From the NCBI RefSeq assembly GCF_014656395.1, contig NZ_BNCI01000001.1, positions 1,647,893 through 1,711,892 of the forward strand: 64,000 nucleotides of DNA, read 5' to 3'. Below the pieces are notes generated by a model, which saw nothing but the letters and a program-made list of their open reading frames with translations, searched no databases and was not told the DNA's origin. Position 1 is the stretch's first letter; every line of letters starts with the position of its first letter. The DNA is from Kordiimonas sediminis. GTDB lineage: Bacteria; Pseudomonadota; Alphaproteobacteria; Sphingomonadales; Kordiimonadaceae. Of the stretch, positions 44,936 through 53,657 are shown piece after piece. Position numbers and translations under genes: made by a program.

Positions 44936-45264
44936 GGGCGGACACTAGAAAAATAATCCCGTCCGCGCAATCCAAACAATGGCCAGCATTGGAAAAATAT
45001 GGCGTTTTTGTGAAAACTTCACGATAAACCCTTGCACCACAAGCCATACCCGATTAAACCCTCTTTATCGTACTGGATCTGTATCCAGTGTGCGTTATGT
45101 GGTGTGGGATATATTACCCTGTCTTATAGGGGCTGTACCTGATCCATGTAACTGTATAGAATTATAGGAGGGCTGGGCCCGGTTCGCCGGTTATTCAGTC
45201 TATGAGTTTGGAAGCAAACATTTGATCGCCTGAGATGCATCAAGTTCCTGCCAAGGAAGATTAG
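44936..45264. promoter_or_regulatory. petABC upstream region with a 7-bp inverted repeat
   Basis: 329 bases between trmL (minus) and petA (plus). It includes a perfect hairpin ACTGGAT (45072-45078), loop CTGT, ATCCAGT (45083-45089), followed by an AT-rich stretch near 45100-45170 that should contain the petA promoter. The petA ribosome site AAGGAAG is just before 45265. No other gene is supported. Confidence 0.45.
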
Positions 45265-45819
45265 ATGAGCACAGTAGAAGACACAATACATGGTGAAGAG
45301 GGCGCTACACGGCGTGACTTTCTTCATATCGCAGCAACTGGCTTCGGTGCGGTTGGTGCCGCAGTTGCAGTTTGGCCATTTATCCATCAGATGAACCCTG
45401 CAGCTGATACGCTTGCTCTTGCAAGTGTGGAAGTTGACATCAGCCAAATCCCGGTTGGTGAGGCTGTTCTGGTGAAATGGCGTGGTAAACCGGTTTTCAT
45501 CCGCCACAGAACCGCAGCGGAGATCGCAGACGCACGTGCTGTTGATGTAGCAAGCCTACCTGATAAGCAGACCGACCAAGAGCGTGTACTTGAAGGTAAG
45601 GATGAGTGGCTCGTTCTTACTGGTATTTGTACGCACCTTGGCTGTGTGCCACTTGGTACAAAATCCGGTGATGAAAAAGGTGAATATGGCGGATGGTTCT
45701 GTCCTTGCCATGGTTCCCACTATGACACATCTGGTCGTATCCGGAAGGGTCCTGCTCCACGGAACTTGGAAGTTCCTGAGTATGCTTTCCTAAGCGACAC
45801 AGTGATGCGCATCGGGTAA
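45265..45819 (+). CDS. petA: cytochrome bc1 complex Rieske iron-sulfur subunit
   Basis: 184 residues. The N-terminus has a Tat-type twin arginine [19 protein letters not shown] that also serves as the membrane anchor. The cluster-binding boxes are CTHLGC (Cys122, His124 ligands) and CPCHGSHYD (Cys146, His149 ligands), with Cys127-Cys148 forming the known disulfide. It transfers electrons from ubiquinol to cytochrome c1 on the periplasmic side. First gene of petABC, 11 bases before petB. Confidence 0.97.
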   Translation: MSTVEDTIHGEEGATRRDFLHIAATGFGAVGAAVAVWPFIHQMNPAADTLALASVEVDISQIPVGEAVLVKWRGKPVFIRHRTAAEIADARAVDVASLPDKQTDQERVLEGKDEWLVLTGICTHLGCVPLGTKSGDEKGEYGGWFCPCHGSHYDTSGRIRKGPAPRNLEVPEYAFLSDTVMRIG

Positions 45820-45830
45820 GGGGAAGAAGA

Positions 45831-47096
45831 ATGGCACTTTCAGAAGTAAAACCGAATAACAAGGTTCTGGCTTGGGTAGAAGAGCGTCTGCCAATCCTGA
45901 CTGTTGCAAACAGTGTAATGGGTCCTGGTACGCCAACACCTCGTAACCTGAACTACTGGTGGAACTTTGGTTCCCTGGCAGCTCTCTGCCTGATTATTCA
46001 GCTTGTCAGCGGTATCGTTCTTGCGATGCACTACACGCCGCACACTGGCATGGCCTTCGACAGCGTCGAGCGTATCATGCGTGATGTGAACTACGGCTGG
46101 CTGATACGCTACATGCATGCGAACGGCGCGAGCTTCTTCTTTATCGCAGTGTACACGCACATTTTCCGCGGCTTCTACTATGGTTCCTACAAGGCACCAC
46201 GGGAAGTATTGTGGATGCTGGGTGTTGTAATCTTCCTCCTGATGATGGCGACTGCTTTCATGGGGTACGTACTACCATGGGGCCAGATGTCCTTCTGGGG
46301 TGCGACTGTGATTACCAACCTGTTCTCTGCGATCCCTGGTGTAGGTGAAAGCATTGTGACACTTCTTTGGGGTGGTTTCTCTGTTGATAACCCAACTTTG
46401 AACCGTTTCTTCAGCCTTCATTATCTGCTGCCATTCGTGATTGCAGGTGTTGTGGTTCTCCATATCTGGGCGAAGAAAATCTCTGATAGTGGTAACCCAC
46501 TTGGCGTAGAAGTAAAAAGCAACGCAGACCAAATTCCTTTCCACCCTTACTACACAGTTAAGGATGCGTTTGGTGTAGGTGTATTCCTGATGGTATTTGC
46601 GTACTTTGTATTCTTTGCACCGAATGCGCTGGGTCATCCGGACAACTATATCCCGGCTGAGCCACTTGTGACGCCTGACAGTATTGTTCCTGAATGGTAC
46701 TTCCTGCCATTCTATGCGATCCTGCGGTCAATTACATTCGATCTTGGTATCCCGGGTACAGACATCGTCTTTATCGACGCGAAGCTTCTGGGTGTACTAG
46801 CAATGTTTGCATCCATCCTTGTTTGGCTGGCACTGCCATGGCTTGATACGTCCAAGGTTCGTTCTGCAAAGTTCCGTCCAACATACCGGATTTTCTTCTG
46901 GTTCCTCGTTGCTGACATGCTGCTTCTGACAGTTGTTGGCGGTAAGAAACCTGAAGGTATCTGGCCGATGCTTGGTCTTGCCGGTACTATTTACTATTTC
47001 GCACACTTCCTCGTTATCCTGCCTCTGCTGGGTAAAAAGGAAAAGACACTGCCACTGCCTGAAAGCATTATTTCAGCAGTGAAAAAGTCAGCATAA
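45831..47096 (+). CDS. petB: cytochrome bc1 complex cytochrome b subunit
   Basis: 421 residues, an integral membrane diheme protein. Family landmarks are [28 protein letters not shown] (in parts) and the heme-ligand histidines in [45 protein letters not shown] (Qo site, in parts), [15 protein letters not shown] and the PEWY motif in [17 protein letters not shown]. All present and normal length. It oxidises ubiquinol and pumps protons by the Q cycle. AAGGGGAAG precedes ATG. Confidence 0.97.
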   Translation: MALSEVKPNNKVLAWVEERLPILTVANSVMGPGTPTPRNLNYWWNFGSLAALCLIIQLVSGIVLAMHYTPHTGMAFDSVERIMRDVNYGWLIRYMHANGASFFFIAVYTHIFRGFYYGSYKAPREVLWMLGVVIFLLMMATAFMGYVLPWGQMSFWGATVITNLFSAIPGVGESIVTLLWGGFSVDNPTLNRFFSLHYLLPFVIAGVVVLHIWAKKISDSGNPLGVEVKSNADQIPFHPYYTVKDAFGVGVFLMVFAYFVFFAPNALGHPDNYIPAEPLVTPDSIVPEWYFLPFYAILRSITFDLGIPGTDIVFIDAKLLGVLAMFASILVWLALPWLDTSKVRSAKFRPTYRIFFWFLVADMLLLTVVGGKKPEGIWPMLGLAGTIYYFAHFLVILPLLGKKEKTLPLPESIISAVKKSA

Positions 47097-47111
47097 GTAG
47101 GAGTATAGACA

Positions 47112-47903
47112 ATGAAGATGATTAAAAACATTGCCCTTGCTGCCGCTGCTGTTGCTGCCTTTGCTGTGGGTGCGAATGCTGCGGGTGCTGCAAAGCACCC
47201 GGAGAAGGTTGACTGGCAATTCGAAGGTGTCTTCGGTACATTTGATGTCGAATCTGCGCAGCGTGGCTGGCAGGTTTACCGCGAAGTTTGTTCCGCGTGT
47301 CACGGTCTGAAGTATTTCCGTTTCCGTAACCTGGACAAGCTTGGCTATGACGAAGACATGATCAAGGCATTTGCTGCAGAATACACTGTAGCTGGCGAGC
47401 CTGATGATTTCGGGGATCCGACTGAGCGCAATGCATTGCCGCAAGATGCGTTTCCGAACCCATTCCCGAACGACAATGCAGCTCGTGCGTCAAACGGCGG
47501 GGCTCTGCCACCAGATCTTTCTCTGATCACTAAGGCGCGTCATGATGGTGCAAACTATCTTTACAGCCTTATGACTGGATACGAGGAAGCGCCAATCGGT
47601 GTGGATATCCCGGCAGGCAAAAGCTACAACCCTTACTTCAAGGGTGGTCAGATTTCGATGGCTTCTCCTCTTTCGGAGGGCATCATCGAGTATGAAGATG
47701 GTACGGCTGCTACACAGGAACAAATGGCAAAAGATGTTGTGAACTTCCTGATGTATGTTGCTGAGCCAAGCTTGCAGGATCGTCACTCCCTCGGACTGAA
47801 TGTATTCCTGTTCCTGTTGGTTCTGACTATCATTCTGTATTTCTCAATGAAGAAAATCTGGAAGCCAATTAAGGCAGGCAAAAACGTCTACGAAGACGAG
47901 TAA
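47112..47903 (+). CDS. petC: cytochrome bc1 complex cytochrome c1 subunit
   Basis: 263 residues. A signal peptide (IALAAAAVAAFAVGANA) is followed by the heme site CSACHGLKYFR (Cys60, Cys63, His64). Further on are the RASNGGALPPDLSLI region, the axial methionine in GGQISMASPLSEG and a C-terminal membrane anchor LGLNVFLFLLVLTIILYFSM. It passes electrons to soluble or bound cytochrome c. It lies 15 bases after petB and is followed by a terminator at 47929. Confidence 0.97.
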   Translation: MKMIKNIALAAAAVAAFAVGANAAGAAKHPEKVDWQFEGVFGTFDVESAQRGWQVYREVCSACHGLKYFRFRNLDKLGYDEDMIKAFAAEYTVAGEPDDFGDPTERNALPQDAFPNPFPNDNAARASNGGALPPDLSLITKARHDGANYLYSLMTGYEEAPIGVDIPAGKSYNPYFKGGQISMASPLSEGIIEYEDGTAATQEQMAKDVVNFLMYVAEPSLQDRHSLGLNVFLFLLVLTIILYFSMKKIWKPIKAGKNVYEDE

Positions 47904-47928
47904 GCCAGAACAGGCATAAAAAATTATG

Positions 47929-47956
47929 AAGGGCTGCGATTTCGCAGCCCTTTTTC
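47929..47956 (+). terminator. intrinsic terminator of petABC
   Basis: AAGGGCTGCGA, TT, TCGCAGCCCTT then TTTC: an 11-bp stem with a T tract 26 bases after the petC stop. Confidence 0.92.
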
Positions 47957-48018
47957 TTTGTCTGTGTTTTCTGAACCGAACAGAGATGTGCTACACTTCT
48001 TCTGGACAGTTTCGGTTG

Positions 48019-48663
48019 ATGGCAATGGGAACGTACAGAAAATCAGTAGCGACAATGGTGCAGCAGGATATCGCGGGTCGCGGTATCAGGGATCAGCGCG
48101 TCTTGGAGGCGGTGGCTTCGGTAGACAGAAAGCAGTTTGTACCAAAGGCCCTTGAGGATGCTGCGTATGATGATCGGGCTCTTCCCATAGCCGGCGGCCA
48201 AACGATTTCCCAGCCCTATATCGTTGCCTTGATGGCCGAACACTTACGGTTAAAGGGCACAGATACTGTTTTGGATATTGGGACAGGCTCGGGCTATGCC
48301 GCGGCTGTCCTCTCCCAGTTGGCTGGCAGGGTTATTTCCGTTGAATGTATTGCCGAACTGGCACAATCAGCGAAGGCCCGGCTGGAACATCTTGGGTATG
48401 ATACTATTCAAGTCTGCCAGGGGGACGGTGCTTTGGGCTGTAAAAAATACGCTCCCTATGATGCTATTCATGTTGCTGCTGCTGCACCTTCTGTGCCTGA
48501 CGCCCTTTATCAGCAATTGAAAGTGGGAGGGCGCATGATACTCCCAATAGGACCACCCGGTCACGTTCAGATGTTGAAACTTATTATTCGGCAGGAAGAA
48601 AATTGCTGGCAGGAAGAAGACATACTGCCTGTCAGATTTGTGCCGCTGGTTGCCGCTATGTAA
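48019..48663 (+). CDS. pcm: protein-L-isoaspartate O-methyltransferase
   Basis: About 214 residues. It methylates isoaspartyl residues for protein repair, with S-adenosylmethionine. Landmarks are MVQQDIAGRGIRDQRVLEAVASVDR (in parts), the DDRALPIAGGQTISQPYIVALM stretch (in parts), the SAM loop VLDIGTGSGYAAAVL, and GRMILPIGP. The start is uncertain: ATGs at 47986, 48019 and 48025 are all in frame and none has a strong ribosome site; the last two give the usual length. The promoter may overlap the petC terminator. Confidence 0.88.
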   Translation: MAMGTYRKSVATMVQQDIAGRGIRDQRVLEAVASVDRKQFVPKALEDAAYDDRALPIAGGQTISQPYIVALMAEHLRLKGTDTVLDIGTGSGYAAAVLSQLAGRVISVECIAELAQSAKARLEHLGYDTIQVCQGDGALGCKKYAPYDAIHVAAAAPSVPDALYQQLKVGGRMILPIGPPGHVQMLKLIIRQEENCWQEEDILPVRFVPLVAAM

Positions 48664-48734
48664 GAAAATAGCCGGCATGGAAGTGATCCAGACCGGCTAA
48701 CACCGAAAATACTGAACAATAGGGCAGCTAGTTT

Positions 48735-49376
48735 CTATTCGAACGGGGCGACCCCAAAGGTGCCGTCATCACACTGGGTGACCACGTTTAGTTCACCGGT
48801 ATGAATGTCAAAAATCGTACCGTGGATATTCAGGGACTTTTCGGCCAGTCTTTCCTGAATGAACGGGAATGTTTTCAGATTATCAATAGACATATTGATG
48901 GCGGCGCGCTCTAACATGCTGGAACGTGCTTTCAGGTCAGATGATAGAATGCCGGTATTTTTCTGCATCCAGCTGTCCAGGGGCGCCATCCACTGGGAAA
49001 CAAAGCTTCTGGTCCCTGATGTGGGGCAGGCATGTCCTTGGGCCACGTGGCCGACACCGCCGCAGCCTGTGTGACCCATAACCATAATGTTTTGTACTTT
49101 CAGTACCGTCACGGCAAATTCAATGGCGGCACTGGTACCGTGATATCCATCATCGGCTTCGTATGGGGGAACGAGTGCTGCTACATTTCGGACAAGGAAT
49201 AGATCACCTGGTCCTGAATTGAGAATATGTTGTGGCAGTACGCGTGAATCTGAACAGGCAATCATCAATGTGTGAGGTGTTTGCCCCATTGTAGCCAGTT
49301 CTTCGTAAAGGGCGCGATCTTCCTGAAACCTGTGGGTTAGAAAGTGTTGGTAACCGTCCTTAAGTTTTTGATCCAT
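48735..49376 (-). CDS. beta-class carbonic anhydrase
   Basis: 213 residues, interconverts CO2 and bicarbonate with zinc. Zinc ligands: Cys in ACSDSRVLP and His/Cys in VMGHTGCGG. The NVAALVPPYEADDGYHGTSAAIEFAV stretch (in parts) and the C-terminal FDIHTGELNVV are family marks. No export signal. It is convergent with pcm and precedes the MazG/MarR block on the same strand. Confidence 0.93.
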   Translation of the reverse strand: MDQKLKDGYQHFLTHRFQEDRALYEELATMGQTPHTLMIACSDSRVLPQHILNSGPGDLFLVRNVAALVPPYEADDGYHGTSAAIEFAVTVLKVQNIMVMGHTGCGGVGHVAQGHACPTSGTRSFVSQWMAPLDSWMQKNTGILSSDLKARSSMLERAAINMSIDNLKTFPFIQERLAEKSLNIHGTIFDIHTGELNVVTQCDDGTFGVAPFE

Positions 49377-49491
49377 CGTTGATATGGTATCCTTTTATAA
49401 AGAATGTTCGTTCGTGCATTTATGGTTTTAGGGCGGTTGGGCGAAAGGTCAAATAATTTCGACCCTCTATCCTTGCAGCCGAACACTGCCT

Positions 49492-49830
49492 TCAGGCTTT
49501 ATGGCCACCTGTGCCGTCTCCCGCGCGTTCCCACGTTCGCTGCCGGTTGATGGACATTTTATCATTTAAAACCTGTGAAACGGACAGGCCGTTCAGTTCC
49601 AGTAATCTGTATAAAAGAATCAGCACGTCTGCTGTCTCATGACCTATTTCATTGGTCTGGCCAGCTTGCACCGCTTCCCTCAGTTCAGTCAGCTCTATGG
49701 CAGCACGGTCAACAAGTTTTGTCTGGTCTATAACCGGGCCAAATGCCGTGTTGGCCCAGTCTGCGATTGTTTTTTGTGTCTCGGCTGGGGGTGTTGATTG
49801 TGGTTCGGGCATAGGTTGCGTATCTGGCAT
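49492..49830 (-). CDS. MazG-like nucleotide pyrophosphohydrolase
   Basis: 112 residues from ATG 49830. After a proline-rich N-terminal tail (QPMPEPQSTPPAETQ) comes an all-alpha NTP-PPase/MazG-like helix bundle: KLVDRAAIELTELREAV carries the EExxE-type metal residues in relaxed form, and HETADVLILLYRLLELNG has the second ExxD pair. It ends with NRQRTWERAGDGTGGHK, as in other small MazG-like proteins. It probably hydrolyses a nucleoside triphosphate to NMP, but the substrate is unknown. It starts 19 bases after the MarR stop, so the two may be co-transcribed. Confidence 0.78.
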   Translation of the reverse strand: MPDTQPMPEPQSTPPAETQKTIADWANTAFGPVIDQTKLVDRAAIELTELREAVQAGQTNEIGHETADVLILLYRLLELNGLSVSQVLNDKMSINRQRTWERAGDGTGGHKA

Positions 49831-49849
49831 CGAGGGTCTTTCTTGTCGC

Positions 49850-50338
49850 CTATTTTTCAATTTGCCCCAGAACAGCATCCCGTTTGTCTTCATCAACAAT
49901 GTTTAAAAGGACCTCCCAGAAACCTGAAACAGCTTCCGGACCAGCTTTGCGATATGCCTGTGCAACGCGCTCCCGCTGGGTGTCAAAGAGCATTTTTTCA
50001 AACCTTTCGCCTTCATCTGTCAGGTATAACAGTCGTTGTCGGCGATCTTCTGTGCCTGCCTTTTGGATAATATAGCCTTCTTCTAGAAGCTGACCCAGCA
50101 CACGGGACAGACTTTGCTTTGTTATCCTTAGGATGCTCAGAAGCCCGGATACACTAGTACCGGGATTGCGCCCAACGAAATACAAAACTCTGTGATGAGC
50201 CCGGCCGAAATTAGATTTAGATAGAATATCATCAGGGTCGCGGGTAAAATCACGATACGCAAAATACAGGAGCTCGATCCCGCTGCGGAGCTCTTCTTCA
50301 CGAAGGTACAAATTAGAACTAGGAATTTTCGTTTGCAT
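49850..50338 (-). CDS. MarR-family transcriptional regulator
   Basis: 162 residues with a winged helix: RAHHRVLYFVGRNPGTSVSGLLSILRITKQSLSRVLGQL (in parts) and the wing KAGTEDRRQRLLYLTDEG. It is divergent from ilvE, with 112 bases between the starts, so ilvE and its own gene are likely targets. A MarR gene (petP) near the bc1 genes is known in Rhodobacter; whether this is its counterpart is not established. A longer start at TTG 50356 is possible; neither has a clear ribosome site. Confidence 0.88.
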   Translation of the reverse strand: MQTKIPSSNLYLREEELRSGIELLYFAYRDFTRDPDDILSKSNFGRAHHRVLYFVGRNPGTSVSGLLSILRITKQSLSRVLGQLLEEGYIIQKAGTEDRRQRLLYLTDEGERFEKMLFDTQRERVAQAYRKAGPEAVSGFWEVLLNIVDEDKRDAVLGQIEK

Positions 50339-50450
50339 GAGTATTATTGCCAGCAATTTAAGTCAGTTATATTGACTTATATGCGACACAATGTTACGCC
50401 GATCAACATATTTATGATATTTTATAGTAGTAAGGTTCCGGAGAAAAAGA

Positions 50451-51329
50451 ATGTCTGTTGCTGCTTTTGATGACCGTGATGGCACAATTTGGATGGATGG
50501 GAAGTATGTTCCCTGGAGAGATGCAAAAGTCCATGTGCTGACCCATGCCATGCATTATGGCAGTTCTGTTTTTGAAGGTCAGCGTGCCTATAATGGCAAG
50601 ATTTTCAAGTTGGAAGAGCATACAGAGCGCCTTTTCGCTTCCGCAGAAAAGCTCGGCATGACTATCCCGTTCACGCAGGCAGACATTAATGATGCCTGTA
50701 ACAAGCTCCTTGAAATGAGTGGCCTCGAAGACGCCTATTTCCGCCCTGTTGTATGGCGCGGTAGTGAAATGATGGGTGTGGCAGCGCAGAAAAACACGAT
50801 CCATGTGGCGATTGCTTGCTGGGCGTGGCCATCATATTTTGAGCCAGAGGCACGCTTGAAGGGGATTCGGATTGCAATCTCTGACTGGAAACGTCCAGAC
50901 CCAGCAACTGCACCGGTTACTGCCAAGGCTGCTGGTCTGTATATGATCTGTACGCTGTCCAAGCATAAAGCAGAGTCAGAAGGGTATGACGATGCCCTGA
51001 TGTATGATTACCGCGGCCAGGTCGCTGAGGCTACAGGTGCAAATATCTTTTTCGTGAAGGACGGTGTAATTCATACACCTACCCCAGACTGTTTCCTGGA
51101 CGGTATTACCCGCCGTACAGTGATTGATCTGGCAAAGGCGCGGGGTTATGAAGTGATAGAACGCGCGATCATGCCAGAGGAAATGGAAGGCTTTGAACAG
51201 GCTTTCTTGACTGGAACAGCTGCCGAGGTAACACCTCTTAGCGAAATCGGTCCATACTCTTTTGAAGTCGGCGAGATCACTAAAAACCTGATGTTTGATT
51301 ATGACAAACTGGTACGGGGTGAGCTTTAG
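50451..51329 (+). CDS. ilvE: branched-chain amino acid aminotransferase
   Basis: 292 residues, fold-type IV PLP enzyme. It transfers amino groups between 2-oxoglutarate and leucine, isoleucine or valine. Marks are HVLTHAMHYGSSVFEGQRAYNG, RLFASAEKLGM, PLP lysine Lys159 in TAKAAGLYMI, EATGANIFFVKDGVIHTP and LDGITRRTVIDLA. Length normal. GGAGAAAAAG precedes ATG. Divergent from the MarR gene; terminator at 51360. Confidence 0.95.
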   Translation: MSVAAFDDRDGTIWMDGKYVPWRDAKVHVLTHAMHYGSSVFEGQRAYNGKIFKLEEHTERLFASAEKLGMTIPFTQADINDACNKLLEMSGLEDAYFRPVVWRGSEMMGVAAQKNTIHVAIACWAWPSYFEPEARLKGIRIAISDWKRPDPATAPVTAKAAGLYMICTLSKHKAESEGYDDALMYDYRGQVAEATGANIFFVKDGVIHTPTPDCFLDGITRRTVIDLAKARGYEVIERAIMPEEMEGFEQAFLTGTAAEVTPLSEIGPYSFEVGEITKNLMFDYDKLVRGEL

Positions 51330-51359
51330 TCTTCGTCAGTGATTTTGTAGCGGTGAAGC

Positions 51360-51385
51360 AGGGGCGCGTTTTGTGCCCCTTTTTC
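51360..51385 (+). terminator. intrinsic terminator of ilvE
   Basis: AGGGGCGC (51360-51367), loop GTTTT, GTGCCCCT then TTTTCTTT. Confidence 0.85.
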
Positions 51386-51485
51386 TTTATGGTAAATCTG
51401 TCTTTTCCCAAGTGTCGGTTTTGGTTGAAATTTTTAGTATGTTTGCACTAGCATGCTGCAGTTTTATCTGGATGTATGGGGCTTT

Positions 51486-53243
51486 ATGAAATTCTTATCG
51501 GTAAAAAATATTGTGGGACTGCTGATGGTGGTCATCGCTATTGTGGCATATCGTCAGTTGAAGGATGACAGCCCGCAGCTGGACCTGACCCCTGTTCCTG
51601 ATCTTGTTCGTCAAACAGCTGACGGTTCTGTTATTGGAATACGGTCTCCAAACGATGCTGATATGTGGCTCGGTGTTCCGTTCGGTAAAGTGACGCAGCG
51701 CTGGACAGAAGCAGAAAAAGCTGACCCATGGTCAGGTGTGCGCCAGCCCTATCAATCCCCTGACTGTGTCAGCACGGGCACGTCCTTTGGTGAAAATGCT
51801 GGCGGTCTTGCTGTCGGTAGCGAAGACTGTCTGTATCTGGATATTAGTGCACCACAGAATGCCAAAGGCAAAAATCTACCCGTGATGGTTTGGGTGCACG
51901 GCGGGGCAAATCGCTACGGTGCGCCGGGTGATCTGACGCTTAATCGGCTAGTGCCCGAACAAAACGTAATCCTTGTTGGTGTGCGGTACCGTACGGGTCC
52001 TTTCGGCTATTTCAGCAGCAGTATTCTGCGTGATAATGGTATTGATCTTGCCAATTTTGGACTTTCCGATGTTATCAAGGCTTTGGAATGGGTGCAGACA
52101 AATATCGCCGAATTTGGGGGTGACCCTAACCGCGTGACCCTGTTTGGTGAAAGTGCTGGCGGCCGGAATACATTTGGCTTGTTAATCTCGCCTAAGGCAC
52201 AGGGACTGTTTCACCGGGCAATCGTTCAAAGTGGTTCTGGTATGACGACACCGCGGGCACAAGCAGAAAACTCCCGTCAACATCCAACTGCGCCTGGCCT
52301 TGCGAATAATAGCACTGATGTTTTGGCTAAGCTGTCTGAACAAACCGGCACTGATATTCAGTCGCTGGCTCCGAAAGAACAGTTGGAGTTTTTGCGGAGC
52401 CTGTCGCCGGATGATCTGCTGGCAGCCTACAAAAGTAAGCCGGAAGATATTTCCTATAGTTTGCCAAATGTTATTCGGGACGGGGTGATTATCCCGTTTG
52501 AAAACCCGTATGACCTGCTGGCGTCCGGTACCTATAATCAGGTGCCTGTGATTATGGGGGCGAACCGGGATGAAAATAAACTCTATCAGTCTGTGAATCC
52601 GGCTTTGGTTGAAAAAGACTTGTTGCAAAGACCAAATGTAATCGACCAGGACTTGTATGATCGTTTATCATATTACGGCTCGCAGGCATGGATTATCTCG
52701 GGCGTCGATAAGCCGCTTGGCCTGATGCAGGCAGGGGGTGCCAAAGATATTTATGCGTACCGGTTTGATTGGGACGAGCAGGCAACGCCTTTCGGTGTGG
52801 ATCTGCCTAACATTCTGGGGGCATCTCACGGTGCAGAGATATCCTTTGTGTTTGGTCAGTTTATCAACCGGGACTACCCGGACTATTTATATGACGATGA
52901 AAATGCTGAGGGTCGGTGGTTTGTCTCTCGCGCAATGAACGCTTACTGGGCAGAATTTGCGCGTACTGGTAAACCCGGTCGAGGGGGTGGTGCGTATCCT
53001 GAATGGCAGCCCTTTGGCCAGGCTGAGGCAAGCAGCATGGTGTTTGATACGCTGGCTGATGGTGGCGTTCGCATGGAAGGGCAGCCTCTCGTGGGGGCGG
53101 ACCTGTTGAAAGAGCTATCGGCAGATACTCTCCTGTCGGGTTCAGAGATACGGTGCAAAGTAGCGAAAAGCTTCACGGGCTATCGCAGTTGGGATGAGGC
53201 TGAAACCGAGCGGTTCGCACAGGAAGCCTGCGCAGCTAAGTAG
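51486..53243 (+). CDS. type-B carboxylesterase/lipase, membrane-anchored
   Basis: 585 residues from ATG 51486, preceded by ATGGGG. An N-terminal hydrophobic segment (NIVGLLMVVIAIVAY) anchors or exports it. The alpha/beta hydrolase domain has the family EDCLYLDIS, the oxyanion HGGANRYG, and the nucleophile elbow GESAGG with Ser223. There is an acidic residue region and GASHGAEISFVFG with the catalytic histidine. This is the same family as cholinesterases and bacterial p-nitrobenzyl esterases. The natural ester is unknown. Terminator at 53271. Confidence 0.9.
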   Translation: MKFLSVKNIVGLLMVVIAIVAYRQLKDDSPQLDLTPVPDLVRQTADGSVIGIRSPNDADMWLGVPFGKVTQRWTEAEKADPWSGVRQPYQSPDCVSTGTSFGENAGGLAVGSEDCLYLDISAPQNAKGKNLPVMVWVHGGANRYGAPGDLTLNRLVPEQNVILVGVRYRTGPFGYFSSSILRDNGIDLANFGLSDVIKALEWVQTNIAEFGGDPNRVTLFGESAGGRNTFGLLISPKAQGLFHRAIVQSGSGMTTPRAQAENSRQHPTAPGLANNSTDVLAKLSEQTGTDIQSLAPKEQLEFLRSLSPDDLLAAYKSKPEDISYSLPNVIRDGVIIPFENPYDLLASGTYNQVPVIMGANRDENKLYQSVNPALVEKDLLQRPNVIDQDLYDRLSYYGSQAWIISGVDKPLGLMQAGGAKDIYAYRFDWDEQATPFGVDLPNILGASHGAEISFVFGQFINRDYPDYLYDDENAEGRWFVSRAMNAYWAEFARTGKPGRGGGAYPEWQPFGQAEASSMVFDTLADGGVRMEGQPLVGADLLKELSADTLLSGSEIRCKVAKSFTGYRSWDEAETERFAQEACAAK

Positions 53244-53270
53244 ATATGCCTGATGGCTTAGGTGCTTTGG

Positions 53271-53300
53271 GAAGGGTGGCTGTAACAGGCTGCCCTTCTT
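53271..53300 (+). terminator. hairpin after the carboxylesterase gene
   Basis: GAAGGGTGGC (53271-53280), loop TGTAACAG, GCTGCCCTTC (53289-53298) with two G-T pairs, then TTTGG. The T tract is short, so it is a moderate terminator. Confidence 0.65.
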
Positions 53301-53360
53301 TGGTTCAGAGGGGCAGGAAGTAAGCGCGCTTAAAAAATATCAGGGGCAGTTTCTTCTGCT

Positions 53361-53462
53361 TTAAAAATATCGCTTGGTCCGTTCAAGACTGGACCGAATA
53401 CCAGCGAAAGCAACATATCCAAGCCCGGCAATGATCAGTAAATTCAAGACAGTCATTTTCAT
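53361..53462 (-). CDS. possible 33-residue membrane peptide
   Basis: A minus-strand ORF from ATG 53462 (second ATG at 53456, GGAAA about 8 bases upstream of it) to TAA 53361. It reads as a short positively charged start, one hydrophobic helix (VLNLLIIAGLGYVAFAG) and a basic tail (RSSLERTKRYF). It has the shape of small single-helix membrane proteins. No family is recognised; support is only composition and a weak ribosome site. Confidence 0.3.
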   Translation of the reverse strand: MKMTVLNLLIIAGLGYVAFAGIRSSLERTKRYF

Positions 53463-53657
53463 TTTCCAGTTCTAATCTGCATAATAATATTTCAACACCT
53501 GCAGGATGCAGGGATAAATGGGCATGATTGTGAAGAAAATAGGGAGTCTTTGTTGCAATTTGGGCAAGAGTTTGCCATAAGGCGGCTGAGTTTTTACAAG
53601 GGCAGCAAGTGTCAGTGTTTGTTGCTCTCCCAACCCTTTTAATCTGGAGGGATATCT
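53463..53657. other. acnA upstream region
   Basis: 195 bases before acnA holding its promoter and the ribosome site CTGGAGGGATATCT. No further ORF or strong hairpin is seen. Together with 53244-53462 this makes a 414-base stretch between annotated large genes. Confidence 0.5.
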
